The notes: generated by a model not told the origin, from the letters alone. Positions 20,468 to 33,157 are shown, numbered from the stretch's first letter. The stretch: 64,000 nt of DNA from Gordionus sp. m RMFG-2023 (GCF_954871325.1 NC_088779.1:31308729-31372728), one strand, 5' to 3'. Numbers and translations: made by a program.

Positions 20468-21130
20468 TTAATATAAGACAATATAATTAATATTTGTATA
20501 TATATTTATATACATATAAAAAAAACATTTTAAAAAAATAAATAAATATAGTATTGGAGGATATGTTTGTGACGGTGTTAAAAAAATAATAAAAAAAATA
20601 TATTGAGGTAAGGAAGGATAATCTTGTGGGGAGAGACTGCTTATGAAGCTAATATAATTAGCCTTGTGTATTGCGATGGAGAGCCTTGGCCTTAAGAAGA
20701 AGCCCTCGCGGGGTTCACCGGTTAGTTGACGAATGTGGGAGCCGAGTTCCTTGAAAAAGGATAAGGCATATTTCCCAAAAGTAGTAAGGGTAGTGGAAAT
20801 AATGGAGATGAAAATATATTCTTGAGAGATTTCGGAATATTTCGCTATTTTAAGTGTCTCCTTTTTCTCGAGTATATTGACTGTTTGATTTGATGGAGCG
20901 AGTGGATCAATACAAGAATAGTCCCAGACCAGGAATTGACCGCGCTTCCAAGCAATTTGCGAAATACCGTCAGGCCGTTTCCCATCAGATCTAAAAAGAC
21001 CGGATGGTTCAAGAGTGGAGGGGATTTGAGCAGATCTAAGAGCTCTAAGAATGATCGAATTGCATAGATTATGTCTTACAATTCGACCTTTACATGAGCG
21101 ACAATGAAGACTATGTCTTCCATTGCCCAA
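20468..21130 (-). pseudogene. RT-associated endonuclease-like C-terminal domain (R2-like LINE)
   Basis: The open frame carries HICSGCGSAV just upstream, then HSLHCRSCKGRIVRHN (a CxxC...HxxxC zinc-knuckle pattern), EPSGLFRSDGKRPDGISQ, VWDYSCIDPLAPSN, KIAKYSEIS and RLSIAIHKAN. This is the C-terminal module that follows reverse transcriptase in many metazoan elements annotated as R2-like; RPDG...WD resembles a PD-(D/E)XK restriction-like endonuclease core. Upstream, to about 21470 on the same strand, WDRPIIALCVESLL and NKNELTHAIGIRLN continue the family with a stop and a frame change. No RT domain is present, so it is a 5'-truncated copy. The last 50 or so residues look like read-through of AT-rich 3' sequence. 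Confidence 0.65.
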
Positions 21131-21971
21131 AACTGCGGAGCCGCAACCTGAACATATGTGGGGTTGGGTAATAAGACAATTTAAACGGATACCGATTGCA
21201 TGTGTGAGCTCGTTTTTATTTAGTTGTAATTACAGATTAATAGACGGAATGGCCTCGAGAAACTCATGGCTGAACCATTAAGCAAAGAAGAGAATAAGGG
21301 ACGGTCAGATAATTGCATTCTGGAAAGGAGTGATTCAACGCAGAGTGCAATAATAGGCCTATCCCAGTCCTTCTGCTTATTAGATTCAGGAAGAGGGTGA
21401 TCAGCAGAAATTCGTGTCCTCCATTCGATGATTGCATCATTAAAAGAAGAGTCGGGTTTATTGTAAATATATTTTTATTGTTTAATTAGATATTTTAAAT
21501 TTAATAATAAAATTTAAATTGTTAAACTAAATTTAGATAGTTTTAAAAATTTTTATTTAATTCCCACATGGATATAAGAAAATTTTTACTAAATAAAGGT
21601 ATGTTTAAATTGATTTAGAAAATTTATATAATTTGATTTAGAAATAACAAAATCCTCAAATGACGATGGTAATGGTATTCACTTTTATAATATCTTTTAT
21701 TTAAATCTTGCAATTAGAAATACAACCAACATACTCAGGGAAAACAAATGAGTAAGCTAAAATAAAATCATCAAATGATAATGGTATAATTCTAAATTAT
21801 CATTTATAAGTTCTCTTAATTTTTTATAATTAGAAAAATTATTAAAAGCATGTGAGCTCTCAGTTGATCTGTCTGGAAAATCATCAAATGATGGTATGGT
21901 ATTTTATAATGTAATTGAGTTCTATTTTTTTATTTGTAAATTATATTTTCATTTGAGTTATTAAAATTTGC

Positions 21972-21973
<2 letters not shown>

Positions 21974-22006
<33 letters not shown>
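21974..22006. repeat. (GAAA)n microsatellite
   Basis: About eight uninterrupted GAAA units near the right edge of the D1-only insertion. Confidence 0.9.
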
Positions 22007-22074
22007 ATTTATATGAAAAGCTCATCATTTTGATTATTGTAAATTCCCAAATAATCTTTAAAAAGCGACGCCTT

Positions 22075-22470
22075 TTTTCCAAAAAAATTTTCTAAAGTTT
22101 TTAAAATTTGATAAATAAAGATCCTTCAGATGGCGTAATAATTAAAATAATATTATTTATTTATTTTATATCATTTTAAATATTAAAATAACAAGAAAAC
22201 AATAATCCATATAAAATTGATTTTCATTTTCTTCTAATATTTTCTTTATTTAAGATAAACAGTTGTTTATTAAATGTGTTTACCATATAAAAAATTATTT
22301 AAATTTTTTTAAAATGTATGATTGGTTAAATATATCTTCATTCCTTATGATATTTCCTTTCACAGATGGCAGAAAGGTTTGTTACACAATATTATTTTGG
22401 CTAAAATGTTAATCGGACAGTTAATATCCACCCAAATCTAGCTTTTTAACGACATTAACCTAGAGGTAGG
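22075..22470 (+). repeat. Dispersed repeat R (CAGATGGCGTAAT family), D1 copy
   Basis: Shared landmarks in order: TTTTTAAAATTTGATAAAT, AGATGGCGTAAT, AAACAGTTGTTTATTAAATG, ATGATTGGTTAAATAT, CAGATGGCAGAAAGG, AATATTATTTTGGC. The same series recurs at 27400-27835, 39115-39515, 41800-42120, 47155-47525 and, inverted, 48420-48800 and 51610-51770. It is non-coding; terminal repeats or an RNA polymerase III promoter could not be fixed. Confidence 0.7.
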
Positions 22471-22671
22471 ATAATTTTAAAAAAAAATCGCTCTCCTGGA
22501 AAATGGGATCATATGGAATTTCGAAATAAGTGCAATTTATATAATTATAACAGTGAAGCTTCGAATCAAAACTTCTATTCCTCCCTAAAGCAATGACGAT
22601 GGTATACCTCATATGTCGTCATTGTGTATTTTTATATTATACATATCTATAACTTTAGATATACAGGGTTT

Positions 22672-22830
22672 CCCATTCAAAAAAAGGAAAAGTCCCATTC
22701 AAAAAAAGGAAAAGTCCCATTCAAAAAAAGGAAAAGTGTCAATCAAAAAAGTAAAATTCCCCAAAAAGAAAGGAAAAAGACGGATCAAAGAAGGAAAAGT
22801 GTCAATCATAAAAGGAAAAGGTCCAAAGTA
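22672..22830. repeat. GGAAAAG minisatellite (D1), 22-bp unit
   Basis: About three clean units of TCCCATTCAAAAAAAGGAAA plus AG, followed by degenerate 20-22 bp units with the GGAAAAG core. Lysine-rich open frames over it come from the A-rich unit and are not genes. Confidence 0.85.
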
Positions 22831-22852
22831 TCTGTATCCGTATACAATTTTC

Positions 22853-24370
22853 TAGTACTGTAAACATTTCTAACAAAAAATCGAACGCTTTCACGTTCAC
22901 TCTCAAAAAAAAAGATCACGTTCAACGTTCGTTCAAAATTTTATGACTAAATTTTTTTAAAAAATTAAATTTAATATAAATAAATGTCTTATGTTTACTA
23001 ACACAATATATTAGCCATATTAAAAATTAATATAGTTTTTATTTTTGATATAATTAATAAATACAATATAATATATAGAAAGATATTTAAATTACACAAA
23101 AAAATTTTTCGCATTTATTTTTAATAAAACAATTGTTTTTCCTTCATCAGTTAGACGTGAACGCTTGGCAGTTAATACGGCATTAGCTAAACTAAAAACG
23201 CGCTCTACAGGGGCAGTTGAGAGGATTGCGTTATTATGCTTAATAAACAACTCTTTTAACGTGGGGAATTTATTAAAAATTGTTTTGTCCTTTGCTTCAA
23301 AAAATTGAGATAAGTTATCCTCCTCCAATCCATTCTCTACTTCCTCGTCAAGAAAAAAAGGATATCTCAAAATTAACAGTTCTTGTTATCATTTCTAGGG
23401 TTTTCGATGCATTTTTTTAATAACTCTACAAGTTTATTTTTTATATGTTCGTTTTGTGTAAGTTTTATCCATGGTCATCGAAGCTTGAATACTGGATGTA
23501 TAATTGCAGAAAGAACATATAGATCTTCATATATATCTTCAGATCTTCAAAAAGATAAAATATTATGTAATTAATGTTGATAATGATAGGTTTAATACCT
23601 TTTATTAATCCCATTTAACACGGCGTCTATCAATAGTTGATCATATTTTAGGCCAATAATTTTTTTTAATTTTAAAATAACTATCGTTATTGTTGGGGTC
23701 AAAATTCCAAATGCATTTTTTTCTTCAAATTTAATGATTTTACATAGTTATATTATATATAAAATGATATGATTAATATTACAACCAAATTTCGTTTTAA
23801 ATTGCAACTTGAAGATTTTGAAATAATACTTTTTTGGGCAAATGTAACATTTGATAAGTATTGAATTAGTTCCTTCAATATCAGATGTAACTGTAAATAA
23901 TTATCATATTTGGGCTATGTTGTTAATTCATCTGATTTTAAATTTTTAGAATCAGATGATGATGAAATAATAATATCCATGCTTGTACTAATCTATTAAA
24001 TTAAAATATAAACAATAATATTCAAATTAATAAACTATAATAATGGCGGTTCAAAAAAAATGAAATGTGAAAAAGACAAAACAGCTGATTAAAAAATTTA
24101 AGACCTTTTTCTCAAAAAAATTCAGATTAATATTAAATTTTTTAAATAAATAAAAATAAAAGGTGTTTTTAAAAATTGAAAGAATGTTAAATTCGAACGC
24201 GTTCACGTTCAAAGTTCGTCAAAAAATAAAAGGAACGCCGTTCGTCATTTTTTTCAAATAAACGTACTTCGTTCACGAACGCGTTCAAAACGAACTTCGT
24301 TAACGACGCCTTCGTGAACGAACTTCGTTAACTAACACGTTTCAAAATGAACGCGTTCGTTTACAACATA
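22853..24370 (-). mobile_element. hAT-B element (D1)
   Basis: Flanked by CAATTTTC (22845-22852) and CGATTTTC (24371-24378), seven of eight bases matching. Ends TAGTACTGTAAAC and GTTTACAACATA are inverted. Both subterminal zones are dense in GAACGCGTTCACG-type words, especially on the right (24190-24360). The minus strand carries a transposase C-terminal remnant. At 1518 bp it is internally deleted. Confidence 0.8.
23092..23370 (-). pseudogene. hAT-B transposase C-terminal remnant
   Basis: Ninety-two codons open on the minus strand include FPTLKELFIKHNNAILSTAP then VERVFSLANAVLTAKRSRL, the hAT dimerisation motif with the expected VER-FS and R-RL spacing. Upstream sequence in the element (to about 23980) is broken. 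The paralogue at 40061-40333 has the same core with a different tail. Confidence 0.75.
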
Positions 24371-24419
24371 CGATTTTCTGAAAATCTACTTACCAATCCT
24401 GACGACTTACCCGCCCGTT

Positions 24420-25390
24420 ATAATATTTATCCTTCCCCCTTTTCATATTTTTTACAAAATTTTTCCGGCCTTTGGCAGATCTCTACAAGCGACTAAACAA
24501 GGATTTATTTCCGATATTATATCCAACACTCGAATAAATTAATATAAAATCAACGCATTATATTCCACTCAAATGATTCGATAGCGAAGATTTTTTAGGA
24601 AATTCTAACTTATTTTAAACATAAAAAATTACAAACTAAATTAAATTGCTAGATGCAGACGCTAAAAGGGTAGAAATTTTTTTATGGTTAATACTTTTCT
24701 TATAAACTTACTGTGATATTTCTCACTTTTTAAAAACAAAGATCAACACTTTATATTTCTCACTTTCTAAAAGAAAAGATCAACTCTTTCAACGCAATTT
24801 TCTTATTTTAAAATATTTTATTTCAACTCTTTTTCTTTTAATTTATTTCCACACTTTGTATTTTCGATAATAATTTTCTTATTAAAAAAAAAACTTATTT
24901 CAACTCCTTTTTTTTTAATTTTCTACAACTCTTTGTCTTTTCAATAATAATAATTATTTTTTTTTACAACCCTTTTTTTATTCTTTAATAATTTTATTTT
25001 TCAAAAATTTAATCAAAAAAATATAATGAATGAAAAAAAAATATTTTTCTTTTTTCAACAACTTTTAAAAAAATATTAATAATAATAATATTATAAAAAT
25101 CGATTAAAATATTATGTACAATTACAATACTTACTTTAATTAATTTACAAATTTTATTTTTTTTGGAATTGTCTATTATTTGAAATATAGTTACTTTTCA
25201 ATACATCTTCGAGATAGCTACTATAATATATATATTTATATATTGTATTTAAGGATAGATTGCTCAATTTCTTCCAAAAACTATTTTATAGTTTTAAAAT
25301 TTAATATAATTAATTATTTTTATATTTATTCCTAAATATAAAACAAGATCCATAACCTAACCTACCTTTAGTCATGTTGTAGTTATGTAC
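24420..25390. repeat. D-block non-coding repeat region
   Basis: Alignable with 41380-41870 and, at lower similarity, with 19860-20270: GGCCTTTGGCAGATCTCTAC, then a GCGACTAAAC landmark, then ATTTAAGGA. The stretch at 24720-25080 is a degenerate CTTT/ACTC-rich low-complexity tract specific to D1. Confidence 0.55.
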
Positions 25391-25520
25391 AGAGACCTGC
25401 AGACCCGGCCCTAAGCTCGGCCCGGGTACCAGGGCTGGGCCGTATTTTAAATTTTTAAAATATACTCGGGCCGGGCTTGAACCGGGCCGGGCCCGACCGC
25501 GCCTGAAATTTTTTTTTATA
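25391..25520. mobile_element. GC-rich AGACCTGCAG element, left part (D1)
   Basis: Begins AGAGACCTGCAGACCC and continues CTCGGCCCGGGTACCAGGG, a sharp GC island in AT-rich DNA. It matches the left end of 43037-43402. No right terminus was found here. Confidence 0.55.
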
Positions 25521-26900
25521 AAATACCCGTATATTACTTTCCTAAAGAAATCATATAAATTATATTTGAATAGAAAAAGGTGCAATACGATATATGAAAG
25601 GTTAGAGACCATAATTAGGAGATGCTAAAATAAAGAGAACGGTATCTAAATCTATATAAAAAAAAAGCAAGTGATAATCACTATTACTTTGTGTGCAGGG
25701 TCAGAAACAGGTATATGGGTTTATAGTGTCCCTCTCCCCAAACAGAAGTCACCTTTAATGTTACCAAAACAAGAAGACAGATATATTAAAACACCTAATA
25801 GATGATGCTTCTGTAATAAAACCTACATAGATCTTAAGAGATTTACAGGTAAGACTAATTATTAATAACTACCAACAAGAGATATAGTCGCTCCAAAAGC
25901 AGAATTTGAAGAAAAATACAAAAAAATTGAAGACAAAAACTATAAAAATTTTAAAAAAAATTTGAAAGGTAATAATCTTGAAAGGTAATAATCTATAATG
26001 ATAAATTTACCTCCATATCAATGTACTCGCTTGAATCCAACGTTAGATTTGACGTAATAAGAAATTTTTAAAAAATTACGAACTACTTCAAGTATATTAT
26101 ACATCAAGAAATAAAAATAATGCCCATACCTGATATTGCCAATTTAAGTTAAAAATTTTAAGGAAACAAATTTGTTAAAGAATATAAAAAATGAAATAAA
26201 ATAACAAAATAACTAAACTAAAACGCGAGAGGAAAGGAAAAGTTTATAACGAGAAAAAAAGAAATCAGACTACGAGAAGTAAAACTATAATAATTATTAT
26301 AAATTGCTATTAAATAACGACAAAAACTTTCTACAAAAGTTATTAATCAAAAGAATAAACATTTTCTACAATTGTTTTAAATCAAATCAAAAATAAGCAT
26401 TTTATAAGAAAAGAAAAGCAAGAAGAAAAAAAAAGGTATATACAGTGTTGTGATGATTTATGAAACATATTGAAGATTTAATTAAAACAGTATTTCGCGA
26501 AAACAAAAACAAGAAAAGGAAACATAACGAGACAAGAAAAAGAGAAAAATTATATATTTCAAATGAATCAAAACAAGAGAAATAAAAATATGTATATTTC
26601 ATAAACAGAAAAACATTTGTGTAAGCCCGTGTCCAAAGCTAAAGAAAAAATTTCTCAAAAGTTTTCCAAAATGCACAACTTTCGTGAATTTTGAGAGATT
26701 ACGAAACGTGTCCAATCATACATTTATTTTCTATAAAATATACAAAATGTTTGATGTGCATGATTTACTACTTCTATATTTTATATTATTTGAGGATACG
26801 TCTTAACTTAGAAAAAGGCATAGATTTTTAGATGACCGGTATATGTATATGATATTATTTATATTATATATTAATCATAGAGATAAAGGACTATTTAAAA
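25521..26900. other. Region without recognised features
   Basis: Purine-rich AT DNA with many AAGAAAA tracts. A short repeat GAAAGGTAATAATCT occurs twice in tandem (about 25964-25995). No coding pattern supported. Confidence 0.4.
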
Positions 26901-26909
26901 TATTTGATA

Positions 26910-27250
26910 GTGTTCTTTCTTATCCCTGACAAATTTTGTCAGATGTTCCACATGCATGTGGAAACATTCAATTACATACTTATAAATCTGGAGTCTATAG
27001 AGATAGACACCACTATAGTTAAATTTAAAAACTCAATCAGTATGAAGCATAGGCTCTATTTAACACTCATGTATGATGATTGCTTTTTTATATAAATAAT
27101 CTGAATGTATTTATAGATATTTTAACAACTGGTATGAGCTTTAGAAAAATACATTATATGCTAAGATTAGCAAATCATCAGTGAGCACTATTGTCACATC
27201 AACATGTAGGTTAATATGGATAGGTCTTCTACCCAATGTGATGTGGATTT
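26910..27250 (+). pseudogene. PIF/Harbinger transposase N-terminal fragment
   Basis: Frame one gives FCQMFHMHVETFNYILINLE followed by ISMKHRLYLTL. Another frame gives LTTGMSFRKIHYMLRLANHQ, and a third SSVSTIVTSTCRLIWIGLLP. Together these follow the Harbinger transposase order (FRM--ETF--LL, S---RL--TLRYL-TG-SFR-LHY-FRI, ST-S-IV---C--IW). At least two frame changes are needed, so it is dead. No catalytic DDE region follows. A plausible relative of the source that moved the Harbinger MITEs here, though that link is only inference. Confidence 0.65.
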
Positions 27251-27399
27251 TATCTAGATATTTTTGACTTCTTTAGACTTTTATATTACTTCATTTAGAC
27301 TTCTATAAGTCATATTATAAAATATAATCTAGTTAGCTACCTATAATATATATATATTTATATATAATATTTAGGAAAAAGGAAACATAATAGGTTTAC

Positions 27400-27835
27400 C
27401 TTATTTTTTTCCAAAAACATGTTCTCATAGATTTTAAAAATTTAATAAATTAAGATCCATCAGATGGCGTAATAATTTAAAAAAAATATATTATTTATTT
27501 AAATATCATTTTAAAAACATTAAAATACAAAAAAAATATATATAAATCTATATAAAATTGATTTTCATTTTCTTCTAATATATTTTCTTTTATGATAAAC
27601 AGCTGTTCATTAAATGTGTATCAATTTACCTATTCTATTTTGTAATATCATTAAAAAAATTATCTACATTTTTTTAAATATATGATTGGTTAAATATATC
27701 TTTATTCTTTACGATATTTCCTTTCTTAGATGGCAAAAAAGTTTGGGCTTCTACCAAATCTTGAGGCTTACACAATATTATTTTGGCCAAACTCTTAAGC
27801 TGGCCGTTTTTAAAAATCGGCACAAATAGCGCTTT
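27400..27835 (+). repeat. Dispersed repeat R (spacer copy)
   Basis: Carries the CAGATGGCGTAATAAT, AAACAGCTGTTCATTAAATG and ATGATTGGTTAAATAT landmarks. It ends in half of a hAT MITE (CGCTTTTTAACAACACTAAC). Confidence 0.7.
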
Positions 27836-27964
27836 TTAACAACACTAACCGGAATGGGATCGAATCCAATTTCGAAATGTGTGCAACCTATATATTTATA
27901 ATAGTGAAGGTCAAAATCAAAACTTCTATTCCTCCATAAAACAATGACGATGGCTTTCCTCTAC

Positions 27965-27984
27965 TTTTTTTCTTTCTTTTTTTT

Positions 27985-28057
<73 letters not shown>

Positions 28058-28118
28058 TCTTTCTTTCTTCCTTCCTTCCTTCCTTCCTTCCTTCCTTCCT
28101 TCCTTCCTTCCTTCCTTC
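27965..28118. repeat. (TTTC)n-(TTCC)n compound microsatellite
   Basis: A long TTTC run passes into about eleven TTCC units. The Phe/Leu/Ser open frame over it is an artefact of the repeat. It replaces the 5' part of the hAT-A copy that follows. Confidence 0.95.
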
Positions 28119-28189
28119 TTTCTTACCTCTCTAACCCCCTACCCCTTCTCTTTTCACAAGTATATTCTTTTATTTTTTATTTAAAATTA

Positions 28190-28945
28190 TCTAGGTATTG
28201 GCTTCTCTTTTAGATCCAAGGTTTCAAAAATTGACAATTGTGTCAAAGTATTTAGTAGAGCAAAATTGCTCAGCTTCAGAATTTATAATAAAATATCTTA
28301 AACTTATAGAGAACGATGATAATAAGGTAGTAAATATAGCTAATGAGGATGAAGATGAATTATTAAATTCAAGTTATTTGACAAAATTGGCAAATAAACA
28401 TTCAACAAATATAAATTATGATTCCAAGTTAGGTGAATTAAAACAAGAATGCCACATTTTTCTTGGAAAACGATATTCACAAGATATGGACGTTCTAAAT
28501 TTTTGGAGAGAAAAGAAGAATGAACTTCCTAATCTTTCCAGGCTAGCTAAAAAATTCTTTGCATTCGGGTGACTAGCACACCTAGTGAAAGAGTTTTCTC
28601 TACCTCTGGATTGACGTTAAATTCAAGGTGGTCATCATTATGTCCCGAAAATTTAAATAAAATAATTTTTATACATTGATAATTATAAAATTACGAAATC
28701 GATTTTGGGTATATAATGATTTTATATTAAATAAATATTAAAAAATATGACGAGATATCTGTAGAGTAGTGTATATTCGTTTTTTTTAATAAGCAAATTA
28801 AAAATTTATGTTATAAAAATTTATAACTGCGCCGATTTACTCCGATTTTGTTGACGGCGGCTAAAATTCGGCGAGCCGCCGGCCGTTGATAGGATTTTTT
28901 GAAAATAGCGCCGGTTGCCGATAGTTTTGTCGGCACACAGGTCTA
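28190..28945 (+). mobile_element. hAT-A element, 3' half
   Basis: Transposase C-terminal half, then subterminal GC-rich words (CGGCGAGCCGCCGGCCG), ending GGCACACAGGTCTA. This terminus matches the left end of the complete copy at 60721-62586 in inverse. The 5' half is absent, cut off at the microsatellite. Confidence 0.75.
28198..28680 (+). pseudogene. hAT-A transposase C-terminal half
   Basis: ASLLDPRFQKL (the conserved LDPRFK motif of hAT proteins), an acidic linker NIANEDEDELLNSSYL, then NFWREKKNELPNLSRLAKKF. After a frame change near 28562 it resumes TSTPSERVFSTSGLTLN and SLCPENLNKIIFIH, the dimerisation motif, and stops. Family C-terminal halves look just like this. Dead as it stands. 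Confidence 0.8.
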
Positions 28946-31904
28946 ACTATACCCCTATATCAAAACATAGCCACACAATTCACCATATTGCTTAATCATA
29001 TCTTTCATAATAATATACCTAATCCCATTCAGCCCATCATTTTTGGGGCCCGTTTAATATCCTTAAAAACCAATGGGGACATCAGGCCCCGTCTACATGA
29101 CAGGCTTTTCACTGGATGCAAACCCCCTTCAAAAACCTTTACCTACCCCCCCCCCCCAAAAAAAAAAAAACTGTGTCTCTTTATCATTATTTTCACCTAT
29201 TTTTTTATTGATACTCTTTTCAAAGAATTTATAAAGGATAACTTAAATTAATCTATCTCTACTACCAACTATCGATATTTTATGAATATAAAGAATTTAA
29301 TTTTTAGATAATAAATTCAATTAAAACCTCCATTATTTACAATTAATTTATTATTATGGCATTATGAGCTTTCTTAAATATCTTCTACTTTTAAATTACA
29401 TTTAAAAGGATAGTTTATTTGGAAAACAATGTGTATGATTGTTTGCAATATATAGATTTGGTCGATGAATTGTATTATAATAATACTATAATAAAAGTAT
29501 TAATTTAGTATTACCTTTTGAGCATCATACTTTGACTGAGGATAATTATAGTCCTCCTTAATTGACCTTTTATCATTTTCATTATTCTAATATAGAATTT
29601 GTCAACATGCATAAATATATAAAGATGAATGAATAAATTTTAAATCGAACCTCTTTCAGTTTATTATCTATAGTTGCCTGGTGCTTTTCTTTAACCTTAC
29701 TAAATTGTAGAGAAACTTTGAGTTCCTTTGCATCTAAACCATATCTGACATTAATTTAGAAAACTTTATTAATTGGGCAAATACCTTTTACCACCTTCCA
29801 TATCAGTTATATAAAACACGGCGTTTTATGGTAAAATCAGCTGATTTCAGTAATTTGCAAAATATATTCTACTTCAAAACTGTATGCACCGATAATATCC
29901 CAACTTAAGGAATTAGCAACTCTTGAACAACTTTTAATTAGCTGAAATATTTTTAAAAATTTTAAACCTAATAACATTTTAAACATATAATTTAAAGCAA
30001 AACAATGTTTTATTCAGAGTTTATAGATTCATAACAATATAAATGTTATTCGTTTTTAAATTTTATAATACACTTTTATTAGCTTATTTATTTTATCATG
30101 TTATTTTTTTTAAATTTTATGTTGAATAAAATTATCAAATCTGCCTAACCAATGGTGTAAAATAATATCATATATTATAGTATGTTTAAATTATTTAACA
30201 AGAAAGTTAATATCAATATGTCATTATTAATATATAAATTTTCATTATATTAACTTTTACATTTAACGATAATTTAAATATTTTAATTATAGCTGCAAAA
30301 CAATATTAAAACTGTTATTATAAAATTATAAATAAAAAACCATTAAAATATAAATTATAATTACAACGTGTATATCTATTTGATCAAATATATTTTGTGT
30401 TAATTTTAAGTTTTATTTTGTCACATCTTAATTTCAAAAATAGAATTAAAATCAGCTATATATTTAGAATTAAAATTAAAGAATCAATCTTATGTAATCG
30501 TCTCAAATAAATTTTAAGTGGTGAAGAATTTGAAGGACCTTGGAGGATATATCCAAACTTCTAACATAACCCTTAGAAAATAGTACATCATAAGTAGTAA
30601 AAAGTCAAATTTTTATTAAAATCTATATTTCAAGTGTAAAATAAATTTATTTATTATTGTTCCTGTATATATATTTTAGAGAATCAGATATTTTTGAAAT
30701 ATCATATTAAAATTAGCATCATTACCATGAGAAGGAAATTCAATTTTCTATAGATTGCATTACATTTATTTGAATTCTAATGTTAAAAGCGCGGTAATTG
30801 AATACTTTAAAATAATCGATTAAATTTTCTTACTATTACTCCATCTGATGGATGTTAATTATTTAAATTTTTAAAATGTAAAATCAACTTTTACAATGGA
30901 TAAATAATTCGTTATGTTTAATTATTTTTATAAAATATTTCTTACATTTTATAAGCGACTATCTTGGGTATGTATTAAATTTTTACTATTGTCTCAGAAA
31001 ATGGTCTCATAACAAAATTGAAAAGTGATTTTAATATAATTAAAAGGTAAGTGATAAAAATGATAAAGAAACAGAATTAATTACAATACGTTGTCCACTT
31101 CAACTATTAGTTTAAACACTACAAATTTAACTTTCTTAGTATCTCCAAAAATATTATTTAAAATAAAATAATAATTTTTTTTAAAGCGAAATAAAAATCA
31201 ACTTTTCGAATAATAATTAAAAATTAACAATCTATAAATATCTTCTTTTACAATTATAAAGCACCTGCTCATGCCTCAATTTTAAATTGAAAAAAATACA
31301 TTTTTAATCGCTTCATAATGACTTTACAATAATCAACTTTTATAAATCTAAAAATATGTTAACGCGATTAAACTAAAACATAAAATTATAAAAATTAAAA
31401 CGACTCATCAAACGCAATACACACTTATTTTACCAAAAATCAAATTTTACAAAACAAAGTCTCCCATTTATGACAAATAATTTAGTATTTTGTGTTCTAA
31501 GATGTTGTATGTTATTGGCGATAATCGCTAAAACATTTATAAATTTTTGATATTATTTTTAAAAAAATAATTAAATCTATATAAATCTTTATTAAATCAG
31601 TGCTATTTATTTAATAGAGTAAACACATATAAATTATATTTTCACTATGTTAACAATTGAAAAAAAAATTTTAGTGTCAAAAATGGAATATCATGATCAT
31701 TCATAAAGTTAGAAATATTAATCAAGTACTAAAAGTTGAAGCTTAATTGATTTAATATTATTATTATTATTTAAGTTATTTTACATTCTTTTTTTTTTTA
31801 AATTTATTATAATTCATTATTTTGATATTTATAAATACACTCATAAATTGAAACATAAAAAAAATATTTTTTTCCCCATATTTGAAAAATATATATAGCT
31901 TTCT
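28946..31904. other. Long AT-rich spacer without recognised features
   Basis: A C12/A13 homopolymer junction lies at 29146-29170. An inverted fragment of the GATGGCGTAAT family (CCATCTGATGGATGTTAAT) is at about 30841. Otherwise I see no coding pattern, terminal repeats or RNA gene. Confidence 0.5.
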
Positions 31905-32000
31905 CATCATTTAGAAATAGATGAAGTGATCCGGTATCAGGGTCAGCCTGATCATAAGAAGATGATTGTAATTGAACATTTGACCATTATTAGATCTAAG

Positions 32001-32138
32001 TAGTGTTGTTAAACGGCAAGGCTAACTCAATTTTTTTCGCCAGAGCCTGAGCCTCGAGGGTTTGAGTTCCTTCTATTAGCAAAATCCTCAGTTATGTGTA
32101 ATATTTTTCTGGATGCAATAAGCCGATTAACAACACTT
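32001..32138. mobile_element. hAT MITE (D2, U1), internally shortened
   Basis: TSD GATCTAAG at 31993-32000 and 32139-32146. Only 138 bp, having lost part of the right inner arm compared with the D1 copy at 13298. Confidence 0.8.
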
Positions 32139-33157
32139 GATCTAAGTATAAATATATGAGTTATGCTTTTCATTTTAATATTGGAGAAAGAATTCTCACA
32201 GTATGATAAAAAAAAATTAAAAATTTCAAAGATCAACTCAATAAAATTAAATTTGCGAAAGCCTCTGGATCTGGAACAGTATATATAAATGTTATGAATA
32301 TTTAAAATTTGTTTTTCCCGATCATTTCTTTATTTATCATATTATTAATAATTATTATACGCCATTTTCTGTTATATAGTAAAATTCAATACATGCCAAG
32401 ATAGCTGCAAATGGCGAATTTATTATTAATTAATAAACATGAAACATAATTGGTTATTATTTTAAAAAAAGTTGTTTTATCATCTTAAAATTCAATGAAT
32501 TAACATCCACCAGATGGCGTAATAGCAATAATATATATTTAATATTCTATATCTCGCTGTCAACTAATCTTTTTTCTTAGTAGTGGTGCTATTTTTGTAT
32601 ACTCTTAATATTAATAAGCTGTTTATTAATATATGAATCAATATCTTTATAAAATTCTTCTCTATTTTAAATTTTTTTTTGATTGGTTGTTATAAAGCCT
32701 TACAATCTTATTATTCTTTGAGATGTTTTTAATACGAATTTCGTTGGAAATTTAAGATTTTCCTACTTAGTTTTATTAAAATAAACTGACCAGTTATATC
32801 TTTTTCCAAAAAATTACAGTAAGTTCTATTTAAAAATAAATTTAACTAATAAGTGTAAACTAGCTGCATATTTTGAATTGTAGTAAACTATTATCAAGTT
32901 ACTAATTTTTATATATCAATTCTTTAAATTTTCATGATTTATTTTACATGTGGATTTATATGCCTCTCGGGACCCTTCTGGGGATGATGGTGCAATCTTA
33001 GGTCAGGTTGCTTATTTTTTTAAAAATTAGTTCACTTTAACTTATTTTTATTTCAAATTATTTGATTATTGCAAATATATTGTATATACATTTGTGAGAG
33101 GGTTTCTAGTGAGAATATTTTTTCAAGTTTTAAATTAATATTTACGAGAACGAATCA

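Larger units (their letters stand above)
20272..22070 (-). mobile_element. LINE-type 3' segment inserted in D1 only
   Basis: D2 is continuous across this point (ATAGGTCGCCATTTCTCC at about 39108), while D1 is interrupted after ATAGGTCGCC. On the minus strand the segment ends TTGTCTACGCCACTG. It contains a coding remnant (20600-21470), AT-rich sequence and a (GAAA)n tract. GCCTTT lies at both edges and may be a short target duplication. Confidence 0.65.
13207..25480 (+). repeat. Block D1 of an 11-12 kb direct segmental duplication
   Basis: From the landmark TTTAGAAATAGATGAAGTGA to the GC-rich ACCTGCAGACCC element, D1 aligns in order with 31905-43110. Substitutions and small indels are scattered, so it is a real diverged paralogue. 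D1-only material includes the Harbinger MITE at 17968-18203 and a LINE-derived segment at about 20272-22070. D1 lacks a roughly 200-bp stretch present in D2 (33158-33368) and the 41880-42930 stretch of D2. Confidence 0.85.

Noticed and set aside
22672-22830. CRISPR-like array
   Set aside because: Units are contiguous tandem repeats without unique spacers, in a eukaryotic context.
22613-22863. Lysine-rich open frames (also 39674-39883 and 47685-48013)
   Set aside because: They are translations of the GGAAAAG minisatellite in two frames; unit number differs among copies and no start context or homology supports a protein.
26402-26602. Phe/Leu-rich minus-strand frame
   Set aside because: It reflects an A/G-rich tract on the + strand; no homology.
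27944-28213. Phe/Leu/Ser-rich open frame
   Set aside because: It is a (TTTC)n-(TTCC)n microsatellite read in frame.
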